DNA of 64,000 bases from Myxacorys almedinensis A (GCF_010091945.1 NZ_WVIE01000020.1:1-64000), one strand, 5' to 3'. Positions 36,503-45,805 are shown, counted from the stretch's first letter. Notes: generated by a model not told the origin, from the letters alone. Numbers and translations: made by a program.

Positions 36503-36853
36503 ATGACTGATTTTTTAGAAACGGATGAGATGCGCCACATCAAACTATTCCTTTATCTGTTGCCAGTATTCGGCTTTTTTCCCGCGATTTGGACTCTCTA
36601 CCGCCAAGGGGGCACTCGCCCCGAACGAACACTCAGTCGTCTGGTGATCAAACTCTCAGTGGGCTGGCTTGTTGCCTACGTTCTGCTTGGGTTTGGCGCA
36701 ACGTCGTCCTCCTCTCTGCACCTTCCGATGCTGATTAGCGCTAGTTTACTCACCTCTGGTTATTTTTTGGTTAACCTTTGGATGATGGTGCAACTGTGGC
36801 AGCGCAAATCGGTTGGGTTGCCCGGTGTTGGCTGGGTGAAACGGCTGCCTTGA
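36503..36853 (+). CDS. Hypothetical small membrane protein
   Basis: A 116-residue protein with three hydrophobic stretches: LFLYLLPVFGFFPAIWTLY, VIKLSVGWLVAYVLLGFG and LISASLLTSGYFLVNLWMMV. It looks like a conserved cyanobacterial type of no known function. The start could be M1 (36503) or M10 (MRHIKLF). It is divergent from one AI-2E gene and convergent with the other. Confidence 0.7.
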   Translation: MTDFLETDEMRHIKLFLYLLPVFGFFPAIWTLYRQGGTRPERTLSRLVIKLSVGWLVAYVLLGFGATSSSSLHLPMLISASLLTSGYFLVNLWMMVQLWQRKSVGLPGVGWVKRLP

Positions 36854-37095
36854 TGTGGGGCAAAGCAAGTCCGACGATCGCGCCGGATGGGTGGATACAG
36901 AGGCTCGTCTAGTCCATTTCCCCAAACCGAACGGGTCGTTTGGGCGATTACTCAACTCCATGAAAACAGGTTTAACCCTTTCTTAACCCGCTAGGGAAGA
37001 GTTTCGCCCTTAGCCCAAATGTTCGCTGAGGGCAAGACAACCACAACGGCAAGGAACTTGCAAGCGGGTGGTCAGCCCATCGTGCGATCGCATCG

Positions 37096-38247
37096 TCAGA
37101 CCTGCTCGTCGGCGTCGGGCAACGTGGGCAAGGGTGGCTCAGTCGGGCTGTGCGCTTCTAGATGAGGCTCTGGTTGGGCAACAGACTCAGACATCGGGGT
37201 CAACGGCGGCTTGGTCAGTCTGTGTCCTTCCTGATTCCACGGGTCGAGAATATCTTTGACCAACACCTCTCGAATCCAAATTTGCCCCACAATCACCAAC
37301 GGAATCGCCAGAAATAGCCCCAAGAAACCGAAAAAGACGGCAAACACCACCTGTGATATCAACGTCACCGCTGGCAAAATCGACACCTGCTTCGACATCA
37401 CAAACGGAACCAGCAAATACTGCTCTAGTTGCTGAATCACAACATAAAGAATCAGCACTGCACCCGCTTTCCAAGGCTCATCTAACAGCGCGATCGCCAT
37501 CGGTGGAATCACGCTCAACACCGGACCAACATTTGGAATGGCTTCGAGTAGCCCAGCCAATAGCGAATTTGCCAACACCAGCGGCACTTGCAGAATCAGC
37601 AGCGCGATGCCGCTCACAACAGCAATCACAACCATATTGATCAAAATGCCGCCCACCCAATTGACCAACGCCACCTCGCACAAGGCAAGAATTTCATCAG
37701 CGCGGCGACGATAGAACGACGGAAATAATAGAATCAACCCTTTCCGATAAGGCTGAGGGCTAATCAGCAACATCACCATCAGCACTAAGACCAACAGCAA
37801 ATTCAACAGAACCGTTAGCGCATTGGAAAAGATGGCAAAGAAATTTCCGGCAAGGCGCGTTGCAAACGGCTGAACTTGCCGAATCAAATCGTCTACTCCC
37901 GGAACATATTGTGAGGCTCCAGGCAGCATGTTTTGCAGGTCTTGCACCCAAATTTGCACCCGTTCCAACCCTTGCGGCACCCGTTCGACAAGCTGTTGAA
38001 ACTGAGTAATAAACGGCGGCACAATGATGCCCACAAAGGCAATCGACAAGATGATCAGCACTGCGATCGCTAGCCCAACTGCCCCGCCGCGCTTCATCCC
38101 CGCTTGGTGTAATCGTCGAACTAGACTATTTAAAGCGGTGGCAAAAACAACCGCCGCAAAGATCAAGAGCAACAGTTGGCGAATCTCCCACAATATATAG
38201 AGTGCGATCGCTAGCGCCAAAAACCCTACCCATCTTCCTAATCCCAC
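37096..38247 (-). CDS. AI-2E family transporter (PerM-like), paralogue 2
   Basis: A 383-residue membrane protein of the same family as the one at 35241-36392, but clearly diverged in sequence. Landmarks are LLLIFAAVVFATALNSLVRR, VGIIVPPFITQFQQLVERVP, LVLVLMVMLLISPQPYRK and LEAIPNVGPVLSVIPPMAIAL. A longer, acidic, Pro-rich cytoplasmic tail ends LPTLPDADEQV. The transported molecule is unknown. This is probably an old tandem duplication, since the two copies share strand, family and length. Confidence 0.87.
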   Translation of the reverse strand: MGLGRWVGFLALAIALYILWEIRQLLLLIFAAVVFATALNSLVRRLHQAGMKRGGAVGLAIAVLIILSIAFVGIIVPPFITQFQQLVERVPQGLERVQIWVQDLQNMLPGASQYVPGVDDLIRQVQPFATRLAGNFFAIFSNALTVLLNLLLVLVLMVMLLISPQPYRKGLILLFPSFYRRRADEILALCEVALVNWVGGILINMVVIAVVSGIALLILQVPLVLANSLLAGLLEAIPNVGPVLSVIPPMAIALLDEPWKAGAVLILYVVIQQLEQYLLVPFVMSKQVSILPAVTLISQVVFAVFFGFLGLFLAIPLVIVGQIWIREVLVKDILDPWNQEGHRLTKPPLTPMSESVAQPEPHLEAHSPTEPPLPTLPDADEQV

Positions 38248-38484
38248 AGTCGTGCTTCCTTAACTCAACGATTTGACTCAAATCTCCCAGGCAAATTCTA
38301 GGTTTGCCTTCTGTCAGTTGTACCTCTACTTGGCAACGTTAAGCCCGTCTTCTGAATGGTCTTCTACCTCCTTGCTGAGGAACAGTCCTGGTTAGAAACG
38401 ATGTCCTATTCTCCTTTTTACCGATATATCTCACCCCTTTTTCCTTGATACTAAATAAGAACTGCCTAGCCTTGCGGAGGAATC

Positions 38485-39633
38485 ATGCTGTCGAAAGGAT
38501 TTGAAATCGAAGTCTACACAGGGACACCCCAGGGCGAAGTGGTGGGGATGGCAGACAAAATTGTGGCAGCGTTAGATGGCTTTGTTCGCGAACCAGACAA
38601 CCGCAATGTAGAATACACCACGCCCCCGTGCTATCGCTACGAGCGATCGCTGTGCGATTTAGTTTTACCCCGCTTCCGAGTCCGCCAATACCTTCAGCAG
38701 TTTGGAGACTACACGCTGATTCCGGGCAGCACCCTGGCACTGGGAGGAGCCGATCGCTTTCACCGCTCTGATCCGGGCAATCCCTATCACGACTATATTG
38801 AACAAACCTACGGGACAAAAGTTGTCACAGCCAGCGTCCATATTAATGTCGGAATCAGTAATCCCGACCTTTTGATGCGGGCGTGCCGATTGGTTCGGGT
38901 TGAGGCTCCCCTGTATCTCGCGCTCAGTGCGGCATCTCCCTGGTTTAACGGCAAAACGACCGGTTCTCACTCGACCCGGTGGGCAGTATTTCCCAAAACG
39001 CCTGCCCACGTTCCTCTGTTTGAAAGCCATGCTCACTTTATTCGCTGGACAGAAGAACAGCTTGCCCTCAAAACCATGCAGAGTGTCCGGCATCTTTGGT
39101 CTTCGGTGCGCCCAAATGGCGATCGCCGCCCCTACAATCTCAATCGGCTAGAGTTGCGAATTTGCGATTTGGTGTCCGACCCGATCGCGCTTTTAGCCAT
39201 TACTGCGCTGCTAGAAGCCAGACTTATTCAACTGATTAACGATCCAAATCTAGATCCGTTAAAACTGAGCGAATTGCCTGCAACGACTCGCGCCGAGGCA
39301 TTGATTGATCTAACAGATGCCAACGAAGAACGGGCAGCCCAATCGAGCTTAGAGGCTGAACTGATTCACTGGCGCACCGGAAAGCCGATTCTGGCAAAAG
39401 ACTGGGTTGAGGAACTCTACGCAGAAGTATGGGCAACCGCCAAACAGCAAGGCTTTAGCTGCTTCTTACTGCCTCTAAAGAAAATCTTGCGGGAGGGCAA
39501 TGAGGCACAACAATGGCTCAAATTAGAAGCTCAAGGGTGGAGCAAACAGCAGATTTTAATGCAGGCAATTGGGCAAATGCAGACTAAAGAACTGGAGTTT
39601 CAGGCAGATTTGTGCCAACCCGTTGGGGCATAA
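38485..39633 (+). CDS. gshA: Glutamate-cysteine ligase, cyanobacterial type
   Basis: A 382-residue enzyme for the first step of glutathione synthesis (glutamate plus cysteine plus ATP to gamma-glutamylcysteine). The start MLSKGFEIEVYTGTPQGEV, then NRNVEYTTPPCYRYE, IPGSTLALGG, TASVHINVGISN, FNGKTTGSHSTRW and NRLELRICDLV match the cyanobacterial GshA group. The length is normal. An AGGAGG-like site (GGAGGAATC) precedes the ATG. No gshB is adjacent. Confidence 0.92.
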   Translation: MLSKGFEIEVYTGTPQGEVVGMADKIVAALDGFVREPDNRNVEYTTPPCYRYERSLCDLVLPRFRVRQYLQQFGDYTLIPGSTLALGGADRFHRSDPGNPYHDYIEQTYGTKVVTASVHINVGISNPDLLMRACRLVRVEAPLYLALSAASPWFNGKTTGSHSTRWAVFPKTPAHVPLFESHAHFIRWTEEQLALKTMQSVRHLWSSVRPNGDRRPYNLNRLELRICDLVSDPIALLAITALLEARLIQLINDPNLDPLKLSELPATTRAEALIDLTDANEERAAQSSLEAELIHWRTGKPILAKDWVEELYAEVWATAKQQGFSCFLLPLKKILREGNEAQQWLKLEAQGWSKQQILMQAIGQMQTKELEFQADLCQPVGA

Positions 39634-39793
39634 CTCGGCTTTTAATCGGTCAAGGCAACCCTGTAATGGGTGAAAAACCATTGAAAAATTTCCGATTTAG
39701 AAAGCTAATCATTGATTTATTTCTATATAATGTAGTAATTTCACCCATTTTTAGCCCCTAGAGCGATCGCTAACCCTCCTTATTACGTACAAG

Positions 39794-40093
39794 ATGTCCT
39801 GTTTAAATGCCTCGAAAAATTACCGAACCCGCTCTGCGATCGCTACTGAGCATCTAGGGAACTAAGCATATACTTACGCCATTTCTGCTAAGTTTCTCCG
39901 CCATCTGTTAGAGACAAACCCCGCTAAGATCCAGCAAACTCAGCACTTTCTGACAAAAAATAAAGTTTCTATTTGGCATAAGCAGATGGCTCAGCAGAAA
40001 TTAAAATATCTAATCAATCCTCTCAGCGCCAGAACCATTAAAAAAATCTATAAAAGGTTTATTTCTGGGATAGTGTGCGACCGGCTCCTCTAA
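39794..40093 (+). pseudogene. Frame of 100 codons broken by one in-frame stop
   Basis: An ATG at 39794 opens a frame (MSCLNASKNYRTRSAIATEH) that meets TAA at 39863-39865, then continues open for 75 more codons to TAA at 40091. The part after the stop (FLRHLLETNPAKIQQTQHFL, then NKVSIWHKQM and LINPLSARTIKKIYKRFISG) looks like real basic, helical protein. No start codon follows the stop until an internal ATG. It may be a decayed gene; the family is not recognised. Confidence 0.35.
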
Positions 40094-40115
40094 ACCGCCC
40101 GAAGTATCATTCCTT

Positions 40116-40577
40116 ATGCCCAAAGTTGTTTTAGTTCACCCGCTCATTCCTCCCAATACCGGAAATGTTGCCCGCACTTGTGCAGCCACCCAAACCGAGT
40201 TGCACCTCGTTGCTCCCTTAGGGTTTGAAATCAGCGATCGCACCGTCAAACGCGCCGGTCTCGATTACTGGATCTACGTCAATCTTCACGTTCATTCCTG
40301 CCTCGATAGCTTCCGCCTCTACCATCAACAGCAGGGTGGACGCTGGATCGGCTTTAGCACCAAAGGCAGCAAAAACTATAGCCATTTCCAGTTCCAAGAC
40401 AACGACTGGCTTTTGTTTGGCAGCGAAACAGAAGGGCTTCCTCCTGATGTGATTGCCGAGTGCCCTGCAACCGTTCATATTCCGATCGCTGAGCCTGGAG
40501 TTAGAAGCCTTAATTTGTCTGTGAGCGCCGCGATCGGTCTATTTGAAGCTCGCCGTCAACTTGGATATCTCAATTAG
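40116..40577 (+). CDS. trmL: tRNA (cytidine/uridine-34-2'-O)-methyltransferase TrmL
   Basis: A 153-residue SPOUT methyltransferase that methylates the 2'-OH of the wobble base 34 in some leucine tRNAs. The landmarks are PLIPPNTGNVARTCAAT, LHLVAPLGFEISDRTVKRAG, LLFGSETEGLPPDVIAE and IPIAEPGVRSLNLSVSAAIG, which are the trefoil-knot SAM-binding motifs. The length is standard. It starts 22 bp after the broken frame at 39794-40093. Confidence 0.93.
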   Translation: MPKVVLVHPLIPPNTGNVARTCAATQTELHLVAPLGFEISDRTVKRAGLDYWIYVNLHVHSCLDSFRLYHQQQGGRWIGFSTKGSKNYSHFQFQDNDWLLFGSETEGLPPDVIAECPATVHIPIAEPGVRSLNLSVSAAIGLFEARRQLGYLN

Positions 40578-40810
40578 AAAATCGCCCTCATTTCTATATA
40601 AACATGTGAGGATAAGTCACCCTCCAACACAGAAAAAACACACTAGATGCCGATTTAAGCAGTTTTTGAATAACACCAAAACGGTAGAAAAAACGGCGAA
40701 TTCGTGACGTAAACTACTAAACCCTTTCTATCTGATAAGAAATTTATATCTAAAATTTAGACATTTAATAAATAAATTGCACCGGGTTCTACCCCTCAAA
40801 TTGCATTAGC
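40578..40810. other. AT-rich intergenic region
   Basis: This stretch, and the wider 40578-41380 gap, is more AT-rich than its surroundings. No gene is visible in this part. A start-less open frame (40811-41071, minus) and a set of direct repeats (41240-41304) occupy the rest of the gap and are listed separately. Confidence 0.45.
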
Positions 40811-41071
40811 CTAAATACTTAGAAGCCCTTTCCCATAAAGGCTAGTGGCAGCCTCATTAAATTTTTCGCCGTTCACAATTTTCAGTGAAGCAACGCCCTT
40901 CTCCATGGATTTACGGTTGATGACTGGTATACTCTGCACTAATTTCATATCGATGAAGGCAAACCTATCGAGGACTTGACGCAGTACCTCAAAGTAGTCT
41001 AAAAGTTTTCCAGCAGATTCAGCATTCGCAGTCTGGTTATTTTTACAAAAGGGAGGACATAAACTGCTAAT
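40811..41071 (-). pseudogene. Start-less 86-residue open frame, protein-like
   Basis: On the minus strand the frame is open for 87 codons between two stops (TAG at 41072-41074 upstream, TAG at 40811-40813). It reads ISSLCPPFCKNNQTANAES, then LLDYFEVLRQVLDRFAFIDM, then SMEKGVASLKIVNGEKF, ending in GKGLLSI. The composition is like a real globular protein, but the first ATG is at codon 42 and no ribosome site is seen. This suggests the 3' end of a lost gene, or a gene with an unusual start. The family is not recognised. Confidence 0.35.
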
Positions 41072-41239
41072 CTATGGTTCGCTGACTACTCAGATTCAGA
41101 GATTCAGAAATTTTCAACTTCTCAGTTTGACATTTCGAGAATATGGGTTAGGCTTATTGCCGCACCTGGCTAAGGTTGACATTTGCTCAAGGCATCTAGT
41201 AGGTTGCTTGAGATCCAATGTTGAAAAACGTTGAGAGAT

Positions 41240-41304
41240 GTAACCTTGTCTAAATCAAGGAAGCAGGGTAACCTTACGTAAGTATATTTACTCAATGTAA
41301 CCTT
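41240..41304. repeat. Three direct GTAACCTT repeats at 28-29 bp spacing
   Basis: GTAACCTT occurs at 41240, 41268 and 41297 (followed by G, A and G). The 28-29-bp spacing is close to three helical turns, so a protein bound to each copy would sit on about the same face of DNA. The last copy ends 77 bp before the M23 peptidase ATG, a place suited to an activator or repressor array. Confidence 0.6.
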
Positions 41305-41380
41305 GCTCGCTTGAAATCCTGTCTGAGTCATTTCGATCGAATCCTTTGTTCGTCAGGGTTCGAGGCTCACCGACAGTTAA

Positions 41381-43327
41381 ATGCTGGATACTTTAGGAGG
41401 TCGTTTTTTGAAACGAGCAGTTCCGCAAGATGCAAACTCAGTTCCTTTGCGTAGCATCGATGTAGATGCTATCGAGGACAGCCCGAAGCAGACGCTCCCA
41501 GAGGACAATCGCCGTGCTTGTACCTCTGCTGCCATGATAGGACTTGCGATATCAGTAGGAGCCTATGGCTTACTAGCCCCTCAGAAAGGTGATAACGCGG
41601 TTGCGGCTGAACCAACCCCTGACACAACGCTTGCAGGGCACCCCTCCCTCAATGCCGTCGCTCAGCTACCCACAACCGAGGCTACGTCTTCTGTCCAAGT
41701 TCCAACTGTGACTCAATCTGTCACCATTGCATCTTCGTCACAGCCCATTAGTGCCCACACTGTTCAGGACGGGCAAACGCTCTGGAAAATCGCCAAACTC
41801 TACGGCGTTGACGTTGCGAGATTAGCATCCGCAAATAGCCTTCAGGTCAACACAGTCCTAGACGTTGGACAAGTTTTACAGGTTCCCTCTAGCGTTCAGG
41901 CAGCCATCCCTCAAGGGGGCATGAAGCAGATACCTGAGCTAAAACAGGTTCCCACCATTCCGGAAATTCCTGTAGCGACCAACCCTGCCCTTGGTGATGC
42001 ATCCTCTGCATCTATGGTGCAGCGGCTTCCGAAGACTGAAAAGGTCGCTGCCTTGCAAACTTTGAAGCAAAATCGAGATCGGCTAAAGCAAAGTCTGGCG
42101 GAGTTGAAGTCTGAGGAGTCTACAACCGATGCCCAATCAGTTCTTGGAGCGGTTCCGGTTGCAGAGGAGGCTCAGCCTCAAGCAACGGTGACGTTCCAGA
42201 GCCATAAGGTGCAGAAAGGGGAAACGCTCTCTGCGATCGCGCAAACCAATGGGGTATCCCTGCTTGAGTTAGCAAAGCTTAATCGCTTAAGCAACCCAAA
42301 TCTGCTCAAAGCAAGTCAGGTGATTCAGATTCCAGAGGCGGAGGCATCCGCTCAGGCACCCCCCCTGCCTGCGACTAATAGTCCTGCTGTCGCCATACCC
42401 GTTGTGCCTAGTTTAGCGGCAACTCAGAACGTAGATAGCGTTTCTGCACCCCTGGCGATTGGAGGAGATGCTCAGCAGTTTGCCTTCAACAGGGCAGGCG
42501 GCAAAGCGCCAGCTTCCGGCTCAGCATCGTATGGTGTGAAACAGCAGGATAGCTCTCCCTATGTGAGCAGCTTAATGTCTGAGATCGTCCGGCTGCGAGA
42601 AAAATATCAGGGGCGCTCAAATGCTGGAAGCTTAAAGCTACCTGCCAAGATTTCAGCGCCCCCATCTCCTACGGTCTCTCGCCGCGTGAAGCCTGAGTTT
42701 CAGGCTAGTCAGTCAGCGACGCCTCAGAGAGAAGCTCAGACGGTCAGGCAACCCGCTTCTAGGATGGACGCGTTGGTAGCAGACGCCCCCAAGCCTAAGG
42801 ATCAGCTAGTTGCAACCTCTGCTTTAGGGTCTGAAACTTACACCCCTTTAATTCGCTCTCAGATCGGTAAAACAGTTTCTCCGAACGTGCCTCCTTTGGG
42901 TAAGTCAGAGAGCTATTTGCCGAACGCGACAGATAATCGCCTTAAGGGTTATGCTTGGCCTGCTAAGGGTGTCCTTACCTCTGGCTATGGCTGGCGCTGG
43001 GGTCGAATGCACAAGGGGATCGATATTGCCGCCCCAGTTGGCACTCCGATCGTGGCATCCGCTCCTGGAAAGGTTGTTACATCGGGTTGGAATGATGGCG
43101 GCTACGGCATTCTAGTTGAGATTGAGCATAGTGATGGTAGCGTCACTTTGTATGCCCACAATAGCCGGACGTTAGTCCGAGTTGGTCAGCAAGTTACTCA
43201 GGGTGAGAAGATCGCTTTGATGGGCAGCACAGGCTTTAGCACAGGTCCTCATTCTCACTTTGAGGTGCATTTGCCAGGGCGTGGTGCAGTTAACCCGATC
43301 GCCCATCTGCCTCAAAATCGTAGCTAA
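41381..43327 (+). CDS. LysM plus M23 peptidoglycan endopeptidase-type protein
   Basis: A 648-residue envelope protein of the NlpD/EnvC type. A hydrophobic segment near residues 49-67 (AAMIGLAISVGAYGLLAP) acts as anchor or signal. Two LysM domains follow (HTVQDGQTLWKIAKLYGVD about 128-172; HKVQKGETLSAIAQTNGVS about 273-316), joined by Ala/Pro/Gln-rich linkers. The C-terminal M23 domain (about 525-645) has HKGIDIAAPVGTPIVASAPG, VEIEHSDGSVTLYAHNS and GPHSHFEVHLPGRG. The Zn ligands HxxxD and HxH (HSHFE) appear intact. It should cleave peptide cross-links during growth or division. The start is the ATG at 41381, after a long upstream region with direct repeats. Confidence 0.92.
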   Translation: MLDTLGGRFLKRAVPQDANSVPLRSIDVDAIEDSPKQTLPEDNRRACTSAAMIGLAISVGAYGLLAPQKGDNAVAAEPTPDTTLAGHPSLNAVAQLPTTEATSSVQVPTVTQSVTIASSSQPISAHTVQDGQTLWKIAKLYGVDVARLASANSLQVNTVLDVGQVLQVPSSVQAAIPQGGMKQIPELKQVPTIPEIPVATNPALGDASSASMVQRLPKTEKVAALQTLKQNRDRLKQSLAELKSEESTTDAQSVLGAVPVAEEAQPQATVTFQSHKVQKGETLSAIAQTNGVSLLELAKLNRLSNPNLLKASQVIQIPEAEASAQAPPLPATNSPAVAIPVVPSLAATQNVDSVSAPLAIGGDAQQFAFNRAGGKAPASGSASYGVKQQDSSPYVSSLMSEIVRLREKYQGRSNAGSLKLPAKISAPPSPTVSRRVKPEFQASQSATPQREAQTVRQPASRMDALVADAPKPKDQLVATSALGSETYTPLIRSQIGKTVSPNVPPLGKSESYLPNATDNRLKGYAWPAKGVLTSGYGWRWGRMHKGIDIAAPVGTPIVASAPGKVVTSGWNDGGYGILVEIEHSDGSVTLYAHNSRTLVRVGQQVTQGEKIALMGSTGFSTGPHSHFEVHLPGRGAVNPIAHLPQNRS

Positions 43328-43380
43328 CCAGCCAAACTGCGATTTTGTAACAATTTGATTAACCATTCGATTTTGTCACC

Positions 43381-43420
43381 AGCAAAGAGGGATCTCCTAA
43401 AAATGGATTCCCTCTTTGCT
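43381..43420 (+). terminator. Rho-independent-type terminator after the M23 gene
   Basis: AGCAAAGAGGGA (43381-43392) pairs perfectly with TCCCTCTTTGCT (43409-43420) around a 16-base loop; GCTTTACTTATTGG follows. It lies 54 bp after the stop codon. The 12-bp stem is strong, although the T-run is weak. Confidence 0.7.
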
Positions 43421-43556
43421 GCTTTACTTATTGGTTTGGTTTCAGAGTAGATGCATGAAAAGCATTGAGAAATCTTCTGAGGAGACAGTACCCTCCGTTC
43501 GGTCTTCTAGACCGTTGAGCAACCGTGCCAGATCAGCTTCGTCTAGTTAGGCACCT

Positions 43557-44072
43557 TTACTTGCGACCTAGCCACTTTGCCGCGATCGCACCCATGGCTG
43601 CGCCCACTAATGGATTGCTGAGAAACTTAACGATCGCAGGCTGGTCGGCTAACACTTCATGAAAGACATCAGGATGATTGTGATAGGCAAAATTTGCTAA
43701 CTTGCTAACATCATCTGCATTCATGCGGCTGGCATGGTGAGTAGACAAACCCAGTTGCTTTTCTAAATCGCGATCGCTCAAGCTTCGCTTTTTAAAGTGG
43801 CTGAGAAATTCGCGGGCAACATCATCTCGCTCATTCGGCTTGATTTGTGCGATCGCGCGCTGCAATTCAGGCTCCATCTGGGCAGAAGACACTCGATCAG
43901 GCTGAAACGATCGGCTAAATAGATCGCGCCGCTCATCGCGCGACGATCGTTGGGCAAAATCGTCAAAGTTATCGTAATTTTCTAAAGATGCAGATTCATC
44001 GGGCAAAGATTCTGTATTGCCCCCCGCAAGATCGTTCATGATCTGGCGCTTATACTGATCATTGCTAGACAT
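43557..44072 (-). CDS. Hypothetical protein with acidic N-terminus and glycine-type tail
   Basis: A 171-residue protein, not recognised. The N-terminal 60 residues are acidic and disordered-looking (SLPDESASLENYDNFDDF). The middle has an RAIAQIKPNERDDVAREFL helix and a LEKQLGLSTHHASRMNADD block. The C-terminus PLVGAAMGAIAAKWLGRK is a short hydrophobic hairpin followed by a basic end. It resembles bacterial stress or desiccation-associated proteins of similar size, but I cannot assign a family. It is followed downstream by nothing on the same strand before the M23 terminator. Confidence 0.7.
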   Translation of the reverse strand: MSSNDQYKRQIMNDLAGGNTESLPDESASLENYDNFDDFAQRSSRDERRDLFSRSFQPDRVSSAQMEPELQRAIAQIKPNERDDVAREFLSHFKKRSLSDRDLEKQLGLSTHHASRMNADDVSKLANFAYHNHPDVFHEVLADQPAIVKFLSNPLVGAAMGAIAAKWLGRK

Positions 44073-44116
44073 GTTCTATTCTCCTAACGTTTTATAAACA
44101 GTTTTGAATCTTACGC

Positions 44117-44554
44117 TTAGCTAGGTTGCTGGTAGTTAACTTGATTTGATTGAATGTCGTACCGAGCCGTCAAGATCAATTTTTTATCGGGCGCATAAAC
44201 CAATACAGACAAGTCTTGATTGGGGAAGCTCTTGTGAAATCCCTGCATTAACGATTGGGTCAAAGGTTTAACATCGCTAGGACGCACTTGAGGTGAGATG
44301 ACAACGCCTAACTTATTGTTGTCACGCACGTAAGCGTCATTTAGCAACCCCTTAGATGCTTGCACAGCCCAAGTTCCGTAGTCTTGACCTGCGGTAGTGT
44401 TTCCGCGGGCAATAGAACCATAATCACGGCTGGCAATAGGCGCGGTGGTTTGAGGTTCACGGGCGACCGCAGAACTACATGCCGTTGTAATGGTCAGCAT
44501 AAATACCAACGCTAAAGCCGCTAATATTTTTCGGCTTCGCTGAAAAAAGCTCAT
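44117..44554 (-). CDS. Putative lipoprotein
   Basis: A 145-residue protein with a lipoprotein signal: basic start (FFQRSRK), hydrophobic core (ALALVFMLTI) and lipobox TTAC, so Cys26 would be lipidated. The mature part has GNTTAGQDYGTWAVQASKGL and KLGVVISPQVRPSDVKPLTQ, with a late FPNQDLSVLVYAPDKKLIL. It looks like small cyanobacterial lipoproteins of unknown role. It lies 44 bp upstream of the 171-residue gene on the same strand, so the two may be one transcription unit. Confidence 0.75.
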   Translation of the reverse strand: MSFFQRSRKILAALALVFMLTITTACSSAVAREPQTTAPIASRDYGSIARGNTTAGQDYGTWAVQASKGLLNDAYVRDNNKLGVVISPQVRPSDVKPLTQSLMQGFHKSFPNQDLSVLVYAPDKKLILTARYDIQSNQVNYQQPS

Positions 44555-44887
44555 AAGCTACCTCCTAAATGTAATGAATAACTGATGCAACAAAAAACTG
44601 TCAAAAGGAAACACTGAACCTGATGCAATTGGTGTCGAATTAGCATTGCAACAAGTGATGTGAACCTGCTGTGTTTACGATCATAAGAGAGCACGATTTT
44701 GCAATCATCTCTCACTGGGAATAATTAATTTTGTTTACTTCTATTTGAGTAGGTAGTCTCAACAAAAAGGAATGTAATTAAGATGGCAATTGAAGCGTCA
44801 ATCTATAAACTGCTTCTTCAACGCCAAGAGTCACGGAGCTTTGAGCGATCGCTGTGGCACTGAGACCGCAAAATGATGATGGCTATG
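44555..44887. other. Intergenic region with a possible 26-codon frame
   Basis: A 333-bp gap. A plus-strand frame at 44783-44863 (MAIEASIYKLLLQRQESRSF...) is preceded by AAGGA, ten bases before its ATG. It is 26 codons long, has no recognisable motif and could be chance or a remnant. The rest of the region carries the promoter of the lipoprotein gene and nothing else that I can identify. Confidence 0.35.
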
Positions 44888-45376
44888 TCATTCCATCCGA
44901 CAACGTTCTTTCTGCTTGCATTCAAGCCGTTGCTGGCGCTGAGCCACTACGATCGCAAGATTCGGGCGGCGGGTCATCGGCAGACGCCAATCTGCCCAGA
45001 TCACGTAGAGCTTATCAACGATCAACCCGATCACGGGTAACCGAGTCGCTGCATAGATCCACCCCATTCCTAATGTTTCATACACACGACGAAAAACTTC
45101 TACATTCGTGATCACGGTTCCATTTGCGAGTATGGCGTGGATTCGTCCCATTGCGGTTTCAAAATCGATTCCACCGTTTGCTTCGGCTGTGTAATCATCA
45201 TCTGCAATATTAACAAACGCGACCAGCCCTCGACCTGCATCTCGTTTTCTTAAAAAGTTGATTTCTCGCACACACAACGGGCATTCTCCATCGTACAAAA
45301 GCTTAATTTGCCAAGACTGAGCCTTCCTAGATGGAGTAGCAGTTGAATCAGAAGGCTGAGCAGTAAATAGCGACAT
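44888..45376 (-). CDS. Thiol-disulfide oxidoreductase, DCC (DUF393) family
   Basis: A protein of about 162 residues from the DCC family, named after the Asp-Cys-Cys-like motif. The hallmark is IKLLYDGECPLCVREINFL (GxCPxC) near the N-terminus, then KRDAGRGLVAFVNIADDDY and the typical Trp-Ala-Asp end. These proteins are thioredoxin-like, and their substrates are unknown. The start is MSLFTAQPS; 31 upstream codons are also open but Ser/Asn-rich and lack a family match. The C-terminus has a long basic tail (RRPNLAIVVAQRQQR). Confidence 0.85.
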   Translation of the reverse strand: MSLFTAQPSDSTATPSRKAQSWQIKLLYDGECPLCVREINFLRKRDAGRGLVAFVNIADDDYTAEANGGIDFETAMGRIHAILANGTVITNVEVFRRVYETLGMGWIYAATRLPVIGLIVDKLYVIWADWRLPMTRRPNLAIVVAQRQQRLECKQKERCRME

Positions 45377-45548
45377 AGCAAACCGGAAGATGAGAGACCC
45401 TCTGCTATTGTAAAGATTTTTTGTGAAAACATTTTGTAAAGACGTTTGTGAAGCGCATTGTGTAAACAAATTTTGATAAAAATCGATGAGTTAAATTAAT
45501 CAAGCGCGATCGCGCTACAGAAGACCTGCTGCACCGCGATCGCACTCC

Positions 45549-45698
45549 CTAAATTTTTCTCACCCAGTAAACCGCCGAAAAATCCTCAGTTTGTCCAGTC
45601 TTGCCCCACGCTTTCTCCAACCCAACTTTCAACGCCTCAAACAAAGCCTCGCGGTTGTTTGGCTCCAGCGCAATGTAGGGCGGCAGCGTACTCAAATG
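45549..45698 (-). pseudogene. C-terminal remnant of an unrecognised protein
   Basis: A 49-residue frame that ends in a proper stop (TAG at 45549) but begins directly after an in-frame stop and has no start codon. It reads PPYIALEPNNREALFEALKV then EKAWGKTGQTEDF and VYWVRKI. It looks like a real protein end, truncated at its 5' side. A short duplication (TGTTAGCTTGCATGTTAGCTTG region, 45696-45718) lies at the breakpoint. The family is uncertain; a methyltransferase-type C-terminus is only a guess. Confidence 0.35.
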
Positions 45699-45805
45699 TT
45701 AGCTTGCATGTTAGCTTGTGCCGCGGTGCTAAACCACTCTTTTCGGTGCTCTGCTGGGTAATTCAGTAGACCAAGGATGGGCATTTTCAAACTTTTCTAT
45801 AGGTG

